Origin: Lotus japonicus
Taxonomy: Eukaryota > Streptophyta > Magnoliopsida > Fabales > Fabaceae
Length of the DNA: 64,000 bases
Assembly (NCBI RefSeq): GCF_012489685.1
Contig: NC_080044.1
Span: forward strand, 59,077,507 to 59,141,506
Direction: 5' to 3'
The first letter of the stretch is position 1; every line of letters begins with the position of its first letter. Below the pieces are notes generated by a model. It worked only from the letters and a program-made list of their open reading frames with translations. It searched no databases and was not told where the DNA came from. The position numbers were made by a program, and so were the translations under genes. This document shows, one piece after another, positions 43,201 through 54,584 of this stretch.

Positions 43201-45700
43201 AATTCTTCTTCATCGTTGCGTGTCATGGGCGGCTCTGGTGCACAACTGGAGGAGGACAAAGGAGGGGGGACGCAGGGCAAGCCTTTGGAGACAGCAACAG
43301 AGATGCGTGTTTGAGCATTAACGGGGGTGAGGAGCAAGACGAAGAAGAAATCCCTAAGGAGGGCTTCATGTCTGACTCGGATGACACTGGCACAGAAGGA
43401 GATGATGACATCCATCTTGAGAGCCTTGGTAACCCTTTGTGCCCGGTGATCAAACTCTCAAAAGAAAAGCGGAAGGAATTGCGTAAGCCCTGACATAACT
43501 CAATCATCATCAAGCTCCTGGGTAAGCGTATTGGACTTGGTTTGCTGAAGGATCGTCTGAATAAGCTATGGCAACCCTCTGGGGGAGATGGAGGTGATTG
43601 ATTTGGACTTCGACTTCTTCTTCGTCAGATTCACAAACATAGTGAATTATGCTCATGTCTTCTCAGGGGGCCCCTGGGTGATTATGGGCCACTATTTTGT
43701 GATTCAACAATGGAGACCCATGTTCATCCATGCGAAAGGGGAATTGACTAGAGTGGTGGTTTGGTTTCGGAACCATGGGTTCCTTGTGGTGTGCTATGAT
43801 CAGGAAGTACTTTACGAGTTTGCTAAGAACGTGAGCAGGTTCGTGAAAGTTGATGACCATACTTGGAAGACGCTGACTGGTAAAGGTCAGCCCGGGGCAA
43901 CCACTGAATGAGCTCACTTTGCTAGGATATGTGTCGAAGTGGATATCCAGAAGACACTAGTCTCCAAGTTTGTGTTTGAAGAAGAGGATTTCAAAATTGA
44001 ATATGAGGGCTTGAACCTCATTCGTTTTGAGTGCGACAAGTTTGGGCACAAGAAAGAGTCTTGCCTTCAGACTCAAGGTGGCAAAGGAAGGAAGGATACT
44101 TCACTACTTCAGGTTTGAACAGGGAGGTCATTCCCGGTGATGAACCACTGGGTGTCGATTTCGGTCCATGGATGATAGTAAAACGTGGTTCGCGCACCAA
44201 TGCTAGGCGAACTCCAGCGGCGAGGGGTCCTCCTAGGGCTATTGGCAGCAAAGTAGGAGGTTCTACGTTTTCAGTCCTAGAGAATATGGAAGTTGACGGG
44301 ATTGGTGGAATTTCCAATCATGGAGTTGTTTCCCCCGAGATTATTGCGCAACTTCCTAATTTAGCACCGAAATTGCAACAACGAAATATCCCTGCCAATG
44401 ATGAGGGAATTAATGCACCCAAGAGGGGCCCACTGAGTCAATGCAGTCCAATCATGAGCTCATCATTAGCACTCGTTTGGAAAGTGCGGAAAGTAATGCA
44501 ATCATTCCAGACGTTGAATCCAATGATTGCGAGCCCATTAATACTGTCCAAGAGTCAGTTATTGCTCCCCAATCCAACGTCGCGGTTCGAAACCAGGGAA
44601 ACTCTTATATTATTGAGACCCTAATCAAAACGAAGATTGACGTTATCTCAAGAAATAACTTTACACCGCCAACTCAGCAGAGGAAGGTGGGACCCGTTTC
44701 TTTGAGGAAAACAAAAAATAATGCTCGTCTTCCTCAACGTGATGTACTATTCAATGATATTGAAGGAAGCCTCAGTAAGAATACCCAAGGCAAGAAAGCT
44801 CCTGGAGGAAAACCTGACGGACCTTCAAGGGAGCGCGAAATGAGCCTGTCTCCTAGAGGCCACATAAGCTGTTAGAGTTCTTCCTTCCCCTGAATTAAAC
44901 TGTTATTTATGTTTTACAACATAATGAGTTGGAACATAAAGGGTGTTGCATCTAAGGGTGTCCCTCTACTCCTTAAGGATGTTGTTTTGAGACATAAGAT
45001 TTCTTGTGTGGCTATCTTTGAGCCTAGGGTTAAAGTGACAAAACTTTCTGTCATCATGAAGACAATGGGTTTTGATGGTTCTTTTGTGGTAGAGGCAGAG
45101 GATTTTTCCGACGACATCTGGGTTATGTGGTCCAAGCAGTGGGGATCAATTGATGTCTTGTGTTCCCACCACCAGCTGGTTCATCTGCGTGTTATCCCCA
45201 CAGATGGTTCTCCTAGCTGCCTGATTTCTTTTACTTACGGAAGTCCAAATTTTTCCATTAGAAATTTTCTCTGCGCCGTATTGTGTCAAATATTTGTGAG
45301 CCCTGGGTGGTTATGAGAGATTTTAATACCTATCTTAAACGATCGGTGGTTTTTGTCCTTCCCGGAGGCCTCTATATTTCATCTCCCTAGGTTAAAATCA
45401 GATCATAAGCCGCTTCTCATGCAGTTGGGTTCGGATGCAATCGATACTTCGCAACGTTCCTTCCGCTTCTTGGCGGCTTGGCTCACACACACATAATTTT
45501 CGCGGTTGGTTGAGCAATATCGGCAGACTCATGATACATGGTTACCGACTTCTACAACGCTCCAAGAGGATGCGGTGACTTGGAACAAGCAGGTATTTGG
45601 AGAAATTGGTAGAAGAAAAAGACAACTCATGAGTCGACTTGAAGGGATTAATAGAATGTTGAGATTCAAGAGTGATTTAGAGACTCTCCTACTTTGAGCT
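43200..45700 (+). pseudogene. L1-type LINE 5' half: ORF1 (DUF4283, zinc knuckle) and endonuclease, decayed
   Basis: ORF1 starts near 43225 (MGGSGAQLEEDKGG) and is split by frameshifts and stops. An acidic segment (43311-43490) ends at a TGA at 43491-43493. The DUF4283 nucleic-acid-binding domain has IKLLGKRIGLGLLKDRL and FSGGPWVIMGHYFVIQQW (43505-43720). The zinc knuckle FECDKFGHKKESC (about 44020-44062) lacks its first Cys. ORF2 begins at 44909 with the APE-like endonuclease (MSWNIKG, EPR, SDDIWVMWS). RDFN (about 45318) and KSDHKPLL (about 45395) lie much closer than in an intact enzyme, so an internal deletion removed the C-terminal half of the domain. The RT is absent after 45700. Confidence 0.75.
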
Positions 45701-47457
45701 CTCTAATTTTCCTAACTGGTGATATCAAAGTATGAAGATTAAAATGAAAAAAAATGTGAAAATCCCTGAAGATTTCAAAATGCGAGAAAATATCATTTGA
45801 AATATTGAAGCATTATTTTGATTAGCGAAATTCTTCATATGGAAGAAGTGATTGTGATTGGCATATGATCGGTTAGACCATCCCGAGTCTTATGATGCGA
45901 AAATCTATTTCTCAGATGTTGTTCTCAAAGCCAAAAATTGAAATTCTGGCAAAATAAGGAGGAATCTCTATGATTCTCGAATATATTTGATGTGAGACAT
46001 GTGCACATATTCAGTGTTTATCGATGCATTGACCTTGATAGAGTGAAATTTCCAACCTTGATCAAGTTGGTATGTGACATGGTTTTGAATGTCGAGTTGC
46101 ACATGTTCATATTTAAAATGATCTGACAAAGATATTTAGCTAATACTTCTTATTTATAGCTAGACAATTATTAAGAGAACAAATGTCCTTATCTTTTTGT
46201 GGACATGTGATGTTGCTAGTAACAACATATATATGCATCAAGTCAATGAGTCATTATAATTCTCTCCATTGCAATTGGTTCATTGTCAGGAACCTAATGT
46301 ATCTCATCTAAGAACATTTTATGTGAGCTATGTGTTCTCTGCTGTCCAGCAGACAACACTTAGATGAGATTAAAAGAAAGCTAAAATTATACTATGAATT
46401 TGAGTTATTGCCATAAGATATTGCATATCTTACTTATTGTTATTTCTCGGCATCAAGGGGAGAGAAAAACTAAGCAGCTCTGAAAATTTGTTTAGAATGC
46501 ATATATATACTAGCACACTATAATGTGAACCTAAAGTTAAAAAAAAAATCATTCTCTGACCTAAAAGGGATTTCTAAATTCATTTATGCTGCAAATATTC
46601 TTCTCTATTGAAATTTTATTAGGCTAAGACATGCCTAAACTTGGTTCCAAAGATAAACCTTAGAGAAGGAAGATGGTCTTGTTACGAGGAAAATTATCAT
46701 GAAAAGTTTAGATATTACAAAAACTGTTTAAACCTCCTAAAGAGGTTCAGGTACTTGTGATTATCGATACAAAGAGATCTCAATCTATTATATCTCTACA
46801 AGTTGAAACAAGGAACCAAGAACTTGAAACATTGTTGACAGATGAAGTAGCGCTCAATATTATAAGTGTGAGAATATTAAACTCATATTAAAGGGTGTGG
46901 TTGGCCAACATATAAAGAAGCAATTCATTTGCAAAAATACAAGTTTTTGGACTTGAACTCTATACCCCAAGGTGTAAAAGGATATTGCATAGTTGTTTGG
47001 TTCTGAATTATCATTGATTGACAAAATGGAACATGCTTTTAACTAGTTCCGGTTTTATTGCCCAAATCTGAATATGAGAAATTCTATATAGGAGATTTAT
47101 GCATCACCTTGCAGACAACACAAGGCTAAAGAAGTATATTCAAAGGAGTTATGATACAACTTGAAGTCTTCATCACTCACGAAGGCTCTTTCGGCAACAA
47201 CTTTTGAAAGAATTTTACGAAATATTGAAGTTTGACGGCTCAAAGATTGTCAACTATATTTCATTGCACTCTTTTTTCCTTAGCTAAGTTTTTTCTCATT
47301 GGGTTTTTCTTTGTAAGGTTTTTTAATGAGGCAATGTTTAGTGATATACTTTAGAATGTTGTATTCTTTCTCCTTCACTAGGTTTTTATCCCACGGGGTT
47401 TTTCCTATGAAAGTTTTAATAAGGCACATTCTTAATATATGGTCATCTAGGGGGAGC
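45701..47457 (+). mobile_element. Degenerate Ty1/copia element (internal and 3' part)
   Basis: No long frame remains. At about 47168-47250 a frame reads SSLTKALSATTFERILRNIEV then RLKDC, the familiar last segment of copia pol. It is followed by two imperfect copies of the copia 3' UTR wording (GGGTTTTTCTTTGTAAGG near 47299 and GGGGTTTTTCCTATGAAAG near 47396) and the polypurine tract CTAGGGGGAG at 47448-47457. The expected 3' LTR does not follow. Near 45710, ACTGGTGATATCAAAG resembles a primer site. The element has lost its ends and coding capacity. Confidence 0.6.
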
Positions 47458-47525
47458 AGGGGCGAATTCACCGCCTGGCCCAGGCTCTAAGAATTTTTTT
47501 TATTTTTTCGTTGGAGCAGGGAAGT

Positions 47526-50517
47526 TTTTGTGTAAGACCCCATTTTAGGGCATATTATTTTAATAATAATATTAAATAGTATTATTGAATTGTTTGTGTT
47601 ATGTGCGATATGATGCCTTTATAAATGACAATTATTGTATTTGGGACATTATTAGACCTTAATAATATCTAGATGACAATGTACCCGTCATTACGGTCGT
47701 TTTGACTGTAATATTGCTAGGGTTATTTCCGACGACTTTTAGGTCAAAATCGGCCCGACAGCGGCGATGAGTTGGCGAATCGAGGCGACGATGACAATTT
47801 TGTGGGCCACACCTTATGGAGAGGTCCTGGGCATGATTTTAAGAATATTCAATGAGGGAATATTCCTTTGTTTTATTTTTTGAGGTTTTATTTAAATAAA
47901 ATGTATTTAATTATTTTTAAACCTATGGTTTATTAAATAATTAATTCTGAAAAATATTTTTGAGTTATTATGAGAGTGGTGCACGAAATTTTGGAGCCAA
48001 AACCATTGGTAAAGTTTTTGAATTTAAATTTGAAGTTTTAATGCATTTAGAAGGGAAATTGTGTATTTAATGCATTAATTATTTTGGGTTTTTATTTAAA
48101 TTATTATTTTAAATATTTTTTTGAGAAAAGCTTAGCATGGTGAAGGTGGTGGACGACCAAGGCATGAGGAGGAGGAAAAATGAGTCTTTTGCAAGTATTT
48201 TCCTTTTCTGGCTAAGTTTTATGAGTGAGAAATTTTAGGGATTTTGATTCCTTAACTTTCAATTAATGAGGGATCAATATTTGAGTTTTTTAAACCTTCA
48301 AGGATCTTCTCATATCTCATTGAAAACATTTTGGATTCAGATTTTTATATTCTAAAAGATTAAGGATTTAAATCATAGTTTTAAAAGAGATTTAATTAGG
48401 AAATAAGCCAAATTTCGAGGACCGAATCAAGGAAGGTTGGAAGAGTCTAAAAACACTAAAATGGGCTGGAAATTTTGTGGGTTTGGGCTTCTTCTTGGGG
48501 AGAACGAAAAGCATTTAATGCTTGGCTCTCACCCCTTACTATAAATAGAGTCTTTCCCCTCTCATTTCTTCACACCAAGAGCTCTCCTCTCCTCTGCATT
48601 TGTGTAAGCTCTCTCTCCCTCTCTTTATTTTCATTTTATTTTCCTTGCTTTATTTTATTCTTTGATCAAGGTGATGTTGGTCATTCTGAGTATGCTATGT
48701 GGTTGCAGTATAAACTGATCTGCCACATCCAGAAAAGAATGATCATTTGATTGAGTAGTCAAGGAAAAGTTTGTGAAAATGGTGTTTTTCTTCAAAGTGT
48801 TCTTATGATGTTCTCCCATATTCATAGAAAAGTTGTGAGAAAGAGTCTTTGATCTAGGGAGGATTGAACCTATGCGAAAATTATGTTTTTCTTCGAAAGT
48901 TCTTCAAGTGTTCTTATGATCTTCAAGCAAAATGTTTTAGAAAAGAATGTTTGATCTTATGAAAGAAATGGTTTCAGATTTTCAAGGTTTTTGAGGGGAA
49001 TTTCGTGATCAATAAGGGGATGGGCTTATGATCGATTCGATTGTCCGATTAGTAACGTTACTTTGTCCGTTCGTTGGTAGGAAATTTCCAAGTGTATACC
49101 TAGCTTCAAGGAGCAACCCGAGACTTCTAGGGAAGCGTACCTTTGAGGTAAGGGCACTTCGGCTATGATTGATTGTGATTGTATGATTGTGAAATGTTAA
49201 GGACCTTATGATTTTCGAATATGCTAGTAAGGTCACTTCGGCCTCGGACTAGATAAATTGGTTGTGATTGTGATTGTTAGAAAGCATGATGCTAGGACTA
49301 TCGATGATATATGTGCTAGATATGCTATATTATGATGATGCAATAAATGTTAGCTAGTGTTATTATGAACATGCCTATATGCCTAGGATGTTAGCTACTT
49401 TTATTGATATGCATGCAAGTTACTATGTTACGATATTTTGTTCATATGAGATGAACGTGATGGGTTTAAGGTCTAGTGATGATGACTGACTTGCATGGCA
49501 TGCATTTGTGGGCCAATTTACCTGGACTGGGCTTGGTTGGCCACGACTGGTGACCTGGACTGAGCTAGTCAGTGGTGACGTTCAGGGGATGAACCTGAAC
49601 AAAGGACGAACGTGAAACGGTAGTGCGTTGAAGAGGTCCAACCCCGATCATCAAGCTGTTGGGCAGCGGTGCGTTGGAGGTGTCCAACCCCGATCGTGGA
49701 GTCGCGTTCGTTCTGCCTTTCCATGAGGGATTGGCTTATGGATATCCAAAGCGTCTGCATACATGTGCACAAGCATTGACTAACAATAAACTATGAGATA
49801 GTTCCCTATACTTGTGAAACTTAGAATTATGAGATAGTTCCCTATACTTGTGAACCTTAGAACTTAATATAGTTCCCATATTTGTGAATGTTAGCTTAGT
49901 GAAGAACTTGTGATTGATAGGGTAGTATACCCTACTTATGATATGTGTGTGTTAGAAGTTGACCCTTGCTTGTTTGTTGTTTGTTGTTTGGGGCGCTTAA
50001 CGCCTAGACAACAAGCATGCGTGTGATCAGTCGAGATGTGGCCCTATACCTTCTTGATGTGGACGACGACAAGGCTCGAGACATCGACCGCGCGACTGAT
50101 GGTTCAGCTATGGGATTGGCGAGAGCAGAGGATGCGAGGCGATGTGATGTGAGTGTTGGAGGAGGTCTTGGAGGGCACGCGGCCTATGAGTCGGGTATTG
50201 AGTGTGATAATTGAGTCTGTACTTGGGGGTGAGCCGAGTTTATTTATAGGGTTCGAACCTAACCTAGAGACCTTCTTGTTGTGTTGGCTCGGGGGCGGTC
50301 GAACACTAGTTTAATCATTATGTTTTAATTCGAAAGAATCATTGTACGCTTCCAAAGCTTTTATTAATAAAATGAATTATTCAGTCTATTTCTCCAGTTA
50401 CTACTTCTTTATTTGTAAGCTATGTTTCGAAAAGGTTTTTATTTCGGCTAAAATTTACCCACGTTTTCAAAAAAGATTTATAAAGTGACCCCCGAGATTT
50501 AGGGATGTTACATTTTG
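47526..50517 (+). mobile_element. Solo LTR of a long-LTR retrotransposon (2982 bp)
   Basis: Starts TGTAAGACCCC at 47531 and ends GGGATGTTACA at 50512, so it has TGTAA/TTACA ends. A perfect 5-bp duplication TTTTG lies at 47526-47530 and 50513-50517. A TATA box CTATAAATAGAG at about 48540-48551 and AATAAAATG near 50367 are the expected LTR signals. No primer site or coding sequence adjoins either end. Its length suggests a Ty3/gypsy chromovirus of the Tekay/Del type, but the lineage cannot be proven without internal genes. Internal repeats lie at 49618-49705 and 49790-49890. Confidence 0.87.
49618..49890. repeat. Short tandem repeats within the solo LTR
   Basis: GGTCCAACCCCGATC and GTGTCCAACCCCGATC recur about 48 bp apart (49637, 49680). 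Then about three degenerate 38-40-bp units containing ATAGTTCCC(T)ATA lie at 49790-49890. Confidence 0.7.
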
Positions 50518-50784
50518 GACAAAAAACAAAGAGAGAAAAGGGAAAAATTTAGGGAGACAGACAGGGTTGTGTCATTGAGGGTGAGGGAGTGAGGAGGTGG
50601 GGGTGGGTCATGGGTGAGTGAGTGAAGCGATGGGTGGGTGAGTGAGTGAGTGAGTGAGGCGGCGAGCGATGACTGAGTGAGTGGGTGAGACGTGGCTCCT
50701 TGGATCCTCAACAAATTTACATGTAGGGTTTCCTGCACTGGGAATCGATTACAGGGCAAGGGCAGACTTGATTTTGGTTGAAGC
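50518..50784. repeat. (GTGA)n-rich simple repeat
   Basis: 50575-50690 is dominated by GTGAGTGA units with interruptions. No gene is credible here; open frames on the minus strand are Ser/His/Thr simple repeats. Confidence 0.75.
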
Positions 50785-51157
50785 ATTAGAGGTAGGACTG
50801 TTCATGGTTCTCTGAGAACCGAAGCTAACCAAGAACCGAACCGTTTAAGAACCGAACCTTTAAGAACCGAACCGAACTCGAACCTAAATTGAAAAACCGG
50901 TTCGGTAACCGAACCAAAATATCAACTACCAGTTTATGTTCGGTTCGGTTCGAACCACAGTATATCGGTTCGAACCATCTATAAATATGCATGTTTTACC
51001 GAACTGGTTAACCGAAATTTAAAACCGGTTCGGTTCGGTTCGAACCATACTATATCGGTTCGGTTCGGTTCTCTCGAACCAAAATTTTGATTCAGGTTCG
51101 GTTCGGTTCGGTTCGGTTCAAGAAAAGAACCGAACCATGAACAGTCCTAATTAGAGG
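50785..51157. mobile_element. hAT-type MITE with GGTTCG arrays
   Basis: Perfect 18-bp terminal inverted repeats TAGGACTGTTCATGGTTC at 50793-50810 and the complement at 51132-51149. The 8-bp duplication ATTAGAGG is at 50785-50792 and 51150-51157. The 357-bp body contains many GGTTCG/CGAACC words in both orientations and encodes nothing. The 8-bp duplication and TAGG ends indicate hAT. Confidence 0.9.
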
Positions 51158-51666
51158 GTCTCTTCTCTGAATTGGTTCTCTCAAAGGAGTTTTTCACCTT
51201 ACCCTTTGTACCACTTTTCCCTTCATCATCTGTCCTTCAATTTCTAGATCCAAATTGCTCTGTTCAGCCCTGAAAAAACACACTTCTTGCATGTAGATCT
51301 CAGCACAACCTCTTCTCATAATCTTGTGTGTAGTTCCGTAGTAGGTGAAGACGTGAAGTAGCTGGTGGTCGGCCACTGTGGCTCTGTGAGGGATAATAGA
51401 GAAAGAGGAAAGTTGTGTAACATTGGGGACGCAAAAGTGAGAAGCTGATGTGGGACTTGGGTAAGATGAAGAGAAAGACAACATACAATAAGAGAATTAA
51501 GAAAGAAACATAAATCATCATTTAATTTGTTTCAAAAAAGAATAAAAACTTTGTTCAAAAAAAAGAAGAATAAAAACATTAGATGACAAGTGTACTTAGT
51601 TTGGTAAGAACGCGTAGTGTTTCCAGTTGTTAATTCTTTTGATCGCTGATTCCATTTAATATATTA
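51158..51666. other. Intergenic DNA
   Basis: No convincing gene. Two overlapping minus-strand frames at 51194-51521 have no recognisable domains. Confidence 0.45.
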
Positions 51667-51710
51667 CTAGTGTTTTTCCCCGTGCGCTGTACGGCGAAGT
51701 TTACTATTGT
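51667..51710 (-). mobile_element. Possible Helitron 3' terminus
   Basis: On the minus strand the sequence reads CCGTACAGCGCACGGGG, then AAAAACA, then CTAG followed by T. A GC-rich hairpin (CCGT...ACGG) a few bases before CTRR-T is the signature of a Helitron 3' end. The element would extend to higher coordinates, where I could not identify a TC 5' end. Confidence 0.45.
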
Positions 51711-51991
51711 ATTTGATTTATCAATAAATACTTTGATTATAAAAGAACAATCATAATGAAATGTAGATATTAAAAAAACTTAAATTCATGCACTCAATTA
51801 TAGTGTTTTGTTCTCATACACTGATTTAACCAATCTAAAGATTTGGGGAAAAATAAATTAACTAACCAAATTCTCCAATTCTCGACACATGTGATTATGT
51901 GATGTATAAAAGAGTTTTGCCTTGAAGATTAAAAAAGTAAACTACATATATTTGGATCTATTAGGATGAGGACTTACAAAGTGAAACCAAA

Positions 51992-52026
<35 letters not shown>

Positions 52027-52832
52027 ATTACTCCTAAATTTATTTTACAATTATGAACAATGCATTTAAATTATTTGAAAATGATTTTTTCTTTTAGCTT
52101 TAACATGAAAATGTTTTCATGCAAAATGTTCTTAACGGTGCACGGTGAGGAGAAGATGTTGGAAGAGAGAAGAAAAGAGTTGGAGTGATTTCAAGATGTG
52201 ATGATTGAATAAAATACTGGCAAAAAAGAAGGTAGCAATGCAACACACATCACGTAACATTTAATTCTCAATATTCAATTAATTTCCAAAACATAAAGAT
52301 TACATATAAAATATTGTTGTAAAATTGTTCGCCTTAGTGAACATTGAGCTCAAGGTAGTAGAAATCCATATATAAAAGAGAACCAATGGATTAATTCTTT
52401 AAGATGCATGCTAACAGTTTATGAAGGGATGATTTCCATCTTTCCCTTACCTTTTTTATACACTGCTAACTTCCTAACTAAAACTTAATAATGTACTTAA
52501 AGAAAGTAAAAACTCATACAAAATTCACAGCTCACATAACACAAACATATTAATTTATCATAACTGAGTATCACTCAATCAGCCCCTATAAAATGCACCT
52601 CACTTCAAATCTTCTACACATCAAACACATTATTTCACTTAATTATCATATCCATTCACTTGCAATTAATCCTCTGAAAGGAACAAAGCAATTTCACTTT
52701 AGACCATTCAACAACAACTTGCAGTTTTCAACCGAAAAATGAAGCAAGCTTTAATCTCTTTGAACTCATACTTTTTTCACCTTGCATTGAAACACAACAC
52801 CAGCACAAACACCTGTATCAGCCTCGAAAAAA
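51711..52832. other. AT-rich intergenic DNA with a compound microsatellite
   Basis: (CA)n(TA)n at 51991-52026. No coding sequence recognised. Confidence 0.5.
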
Positions 52833-52999
52833 TCAATTAGAAGGTTTAAAAGCATCTGGAAGAGAAATACTACTTAAGATAGCTACAAAATTAAAGAGAA
52901 ATAAATCCCTAAAAGCTTTCCTCTCCACAATTTGTAATAGTTTCTCTTTCGTGGTCCAATCAATATTGTCACTCTCCACACCACAATCAGCTACCCTGT
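52833..52999 (-). other. Possible terminal exon of an unknown gene
   Basis: On the minus strand a frame ending at the stop 52833 encodes VADCGVESDNIDWTTKEKLL and continues through FRDLFLFNFVAILSSISLP to PSN. It is preceded by TTTTTGCACAG, a plausible splice acceptor. The composition looks protein-like. I found no convincing upstream exon and do not recognise the family. Confidence 0.25.
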
Positions 53000-54382
53000 G
53001 CAAAAACTGACACACATAAGAGGATCATAAGCAAATGTAGCAGTATGAAAAATACCAAGTAATTAAGAAAATCAAGAGAAGAAAAAAAATAGAACCATAT
53101 TGCTAGCAGAATTTGATAGCTTAAGTAATAGAAGAGAACATATCTCCTAGTAAGTCCCCTCATAAGTATTCCCACATGAGCACCCATAGTTCACATAAGT
53201 ATTCCCACATGAGCACCCATAGTTACCTGTAACATCACTTTACCATTAAGAAATAAAGAAAAAAAAACCGTTAAACATACAAAAGGTTGAGCAATTCCCA
53301 TCCAACAAAGTAACCAACCAAGAAACCATTCTCTTTCCATTAAGACACATGGAAAGAAAGTTATGCAGCTATTCTACATGGAAACATAGTTGCAAAACTT
53401 AAAGAGGGAGCAGTAACAAAAGTAACTTTTAAAAGGTATAATGAGAATATTTTCTTCTTAGATAGTAGAATTGAACAGTGTGAGGGTTAATGGGTAAAAA
53501 CGTTGGACAAAGAAATTAACATAATGGAAACCGTTTTGCAACAATTAAGCAAAAAAATGGTTATAGAGTACTACAACAAAAAATAGGGACCTAGGTTAGA
53601 CTTCAGAAAGAATGGCTATAGAGTGCCTTGATGCCCATTGGCTTTGCTTCCTCTTTAGCAATCCATAGCAAAGAATCTCAATAACCTTTGGTCCAAAAGA
53701 AAGTTTGTCTCACCCAATGATTTGGAAAAGAAATAATAAACTATGACAAACTCACATGGCAAGAAGCTGGACCGTGCCTTTGAAAACTCTTGTTTTGATT
53801 CAATAGTTCCTCACAGTAAGTGATCATGTATATGAGACTTGTTGGCAGTAAATTAAACCATGACGATTCCTCCACTACAGTGTAAAAAAACTAAATTAAA
53901 AAAGAATGCTTATATGGTTGGCTCTATGAATGAGCACGTAAAATACTAAAAAAATTGAAAAAATGATCAGCAAATTTAATCTGAAAAAATAAAATTTGAA
54001 ATACAGATCAAGACTAAAACAAATCTTTAGTTTCTCTCAGGTGATAACGCTGAAACTTGATTGCAACCCTATGATAACATGAAATTTTCTAAATAATACT
54101 GATAGCATACAGAATATGGAAGTAACCAATAACTATGATAAAGGAAAGTAAGATTGGAGCACCTTAATCACTTATGCTATTTGAATTCCCACAATCAGGT
54201 TCAAGCACATTCACCAACAAAAAATAACCTGAAATTACATATCAACTAATTCATCGAAAAAATAAAAGTATTTTCGTGAGCAATTTTGGGGCAAATGTTG
54301 TTTTTGGAGTTCAGATTAGATTAGTACCTGCCTATAACTTTGAAGGGGTAAAGGGGAAATTGAAGCCAGGAGAGGAAGAAAC
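53000..54382. other. Intergenic or intronic DNA
   Basis: AT-rich. A perfect or near-perfect 33-bp tandem duplication lies at 53161-53193 and 53194-53226. No further EMC4 exons were found although this is where they would lie. Confidence 0.5.
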
Positions 54383-54508
54383 ATGTTCGAGAGAAGTGCA
54401 AGAAAAACCAGGAGGATGGGGAATACCGCGAGAATTTGAATTGTCAATGAAACCAACGCCCCATCTTCGTCCCGACGCTGATCCCATCGCTCCCTTTCCC
54501 TTCTTCAT
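54383..54508 (-). pseudogene. EMC4: Orphan first exon of ER membrane protein complex subunit 4
   Basis: From ATG at 54508 the minus strand encodes MKKGKGAMGSASGRRWGVGF and then IDNSNSRGIPHPPGFSCTSL, matching the conserved N-terminus of plant EMC4 (DUF1077 family). EMC4 is a subunit of the ER complex that inserts membrane proteins. A GTTTCT donor-like site follows EH at 54383; without splicing the frame stops at about 54333. The rest of EMC4, with its two membrane segments, is not seen in the adjacent 1.5 kb. This is probably a duplicated fragment. An LTR lies about 80 bp upstream of the ATG. Confidence 0.65.
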
Positions 54509-54584
54509 TCTCTTCTAATCTCTGATTGTTGATTCGAATTTTCTTCTTTGTGTCTTCTTCTGCTACTCGAAGTGCAAAGGGTTA

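Noticed and set aside
50508..50786. 92-codon Ser/His/Thr-rich minus-strand frame
   Set aside because: Translation of the GTGA simple repeat.
54276..54518. Plus-strand 80-codon frame
   Set aside because: It is the complement of the EMC4 exon, which matches a known protein family on the minus strand.
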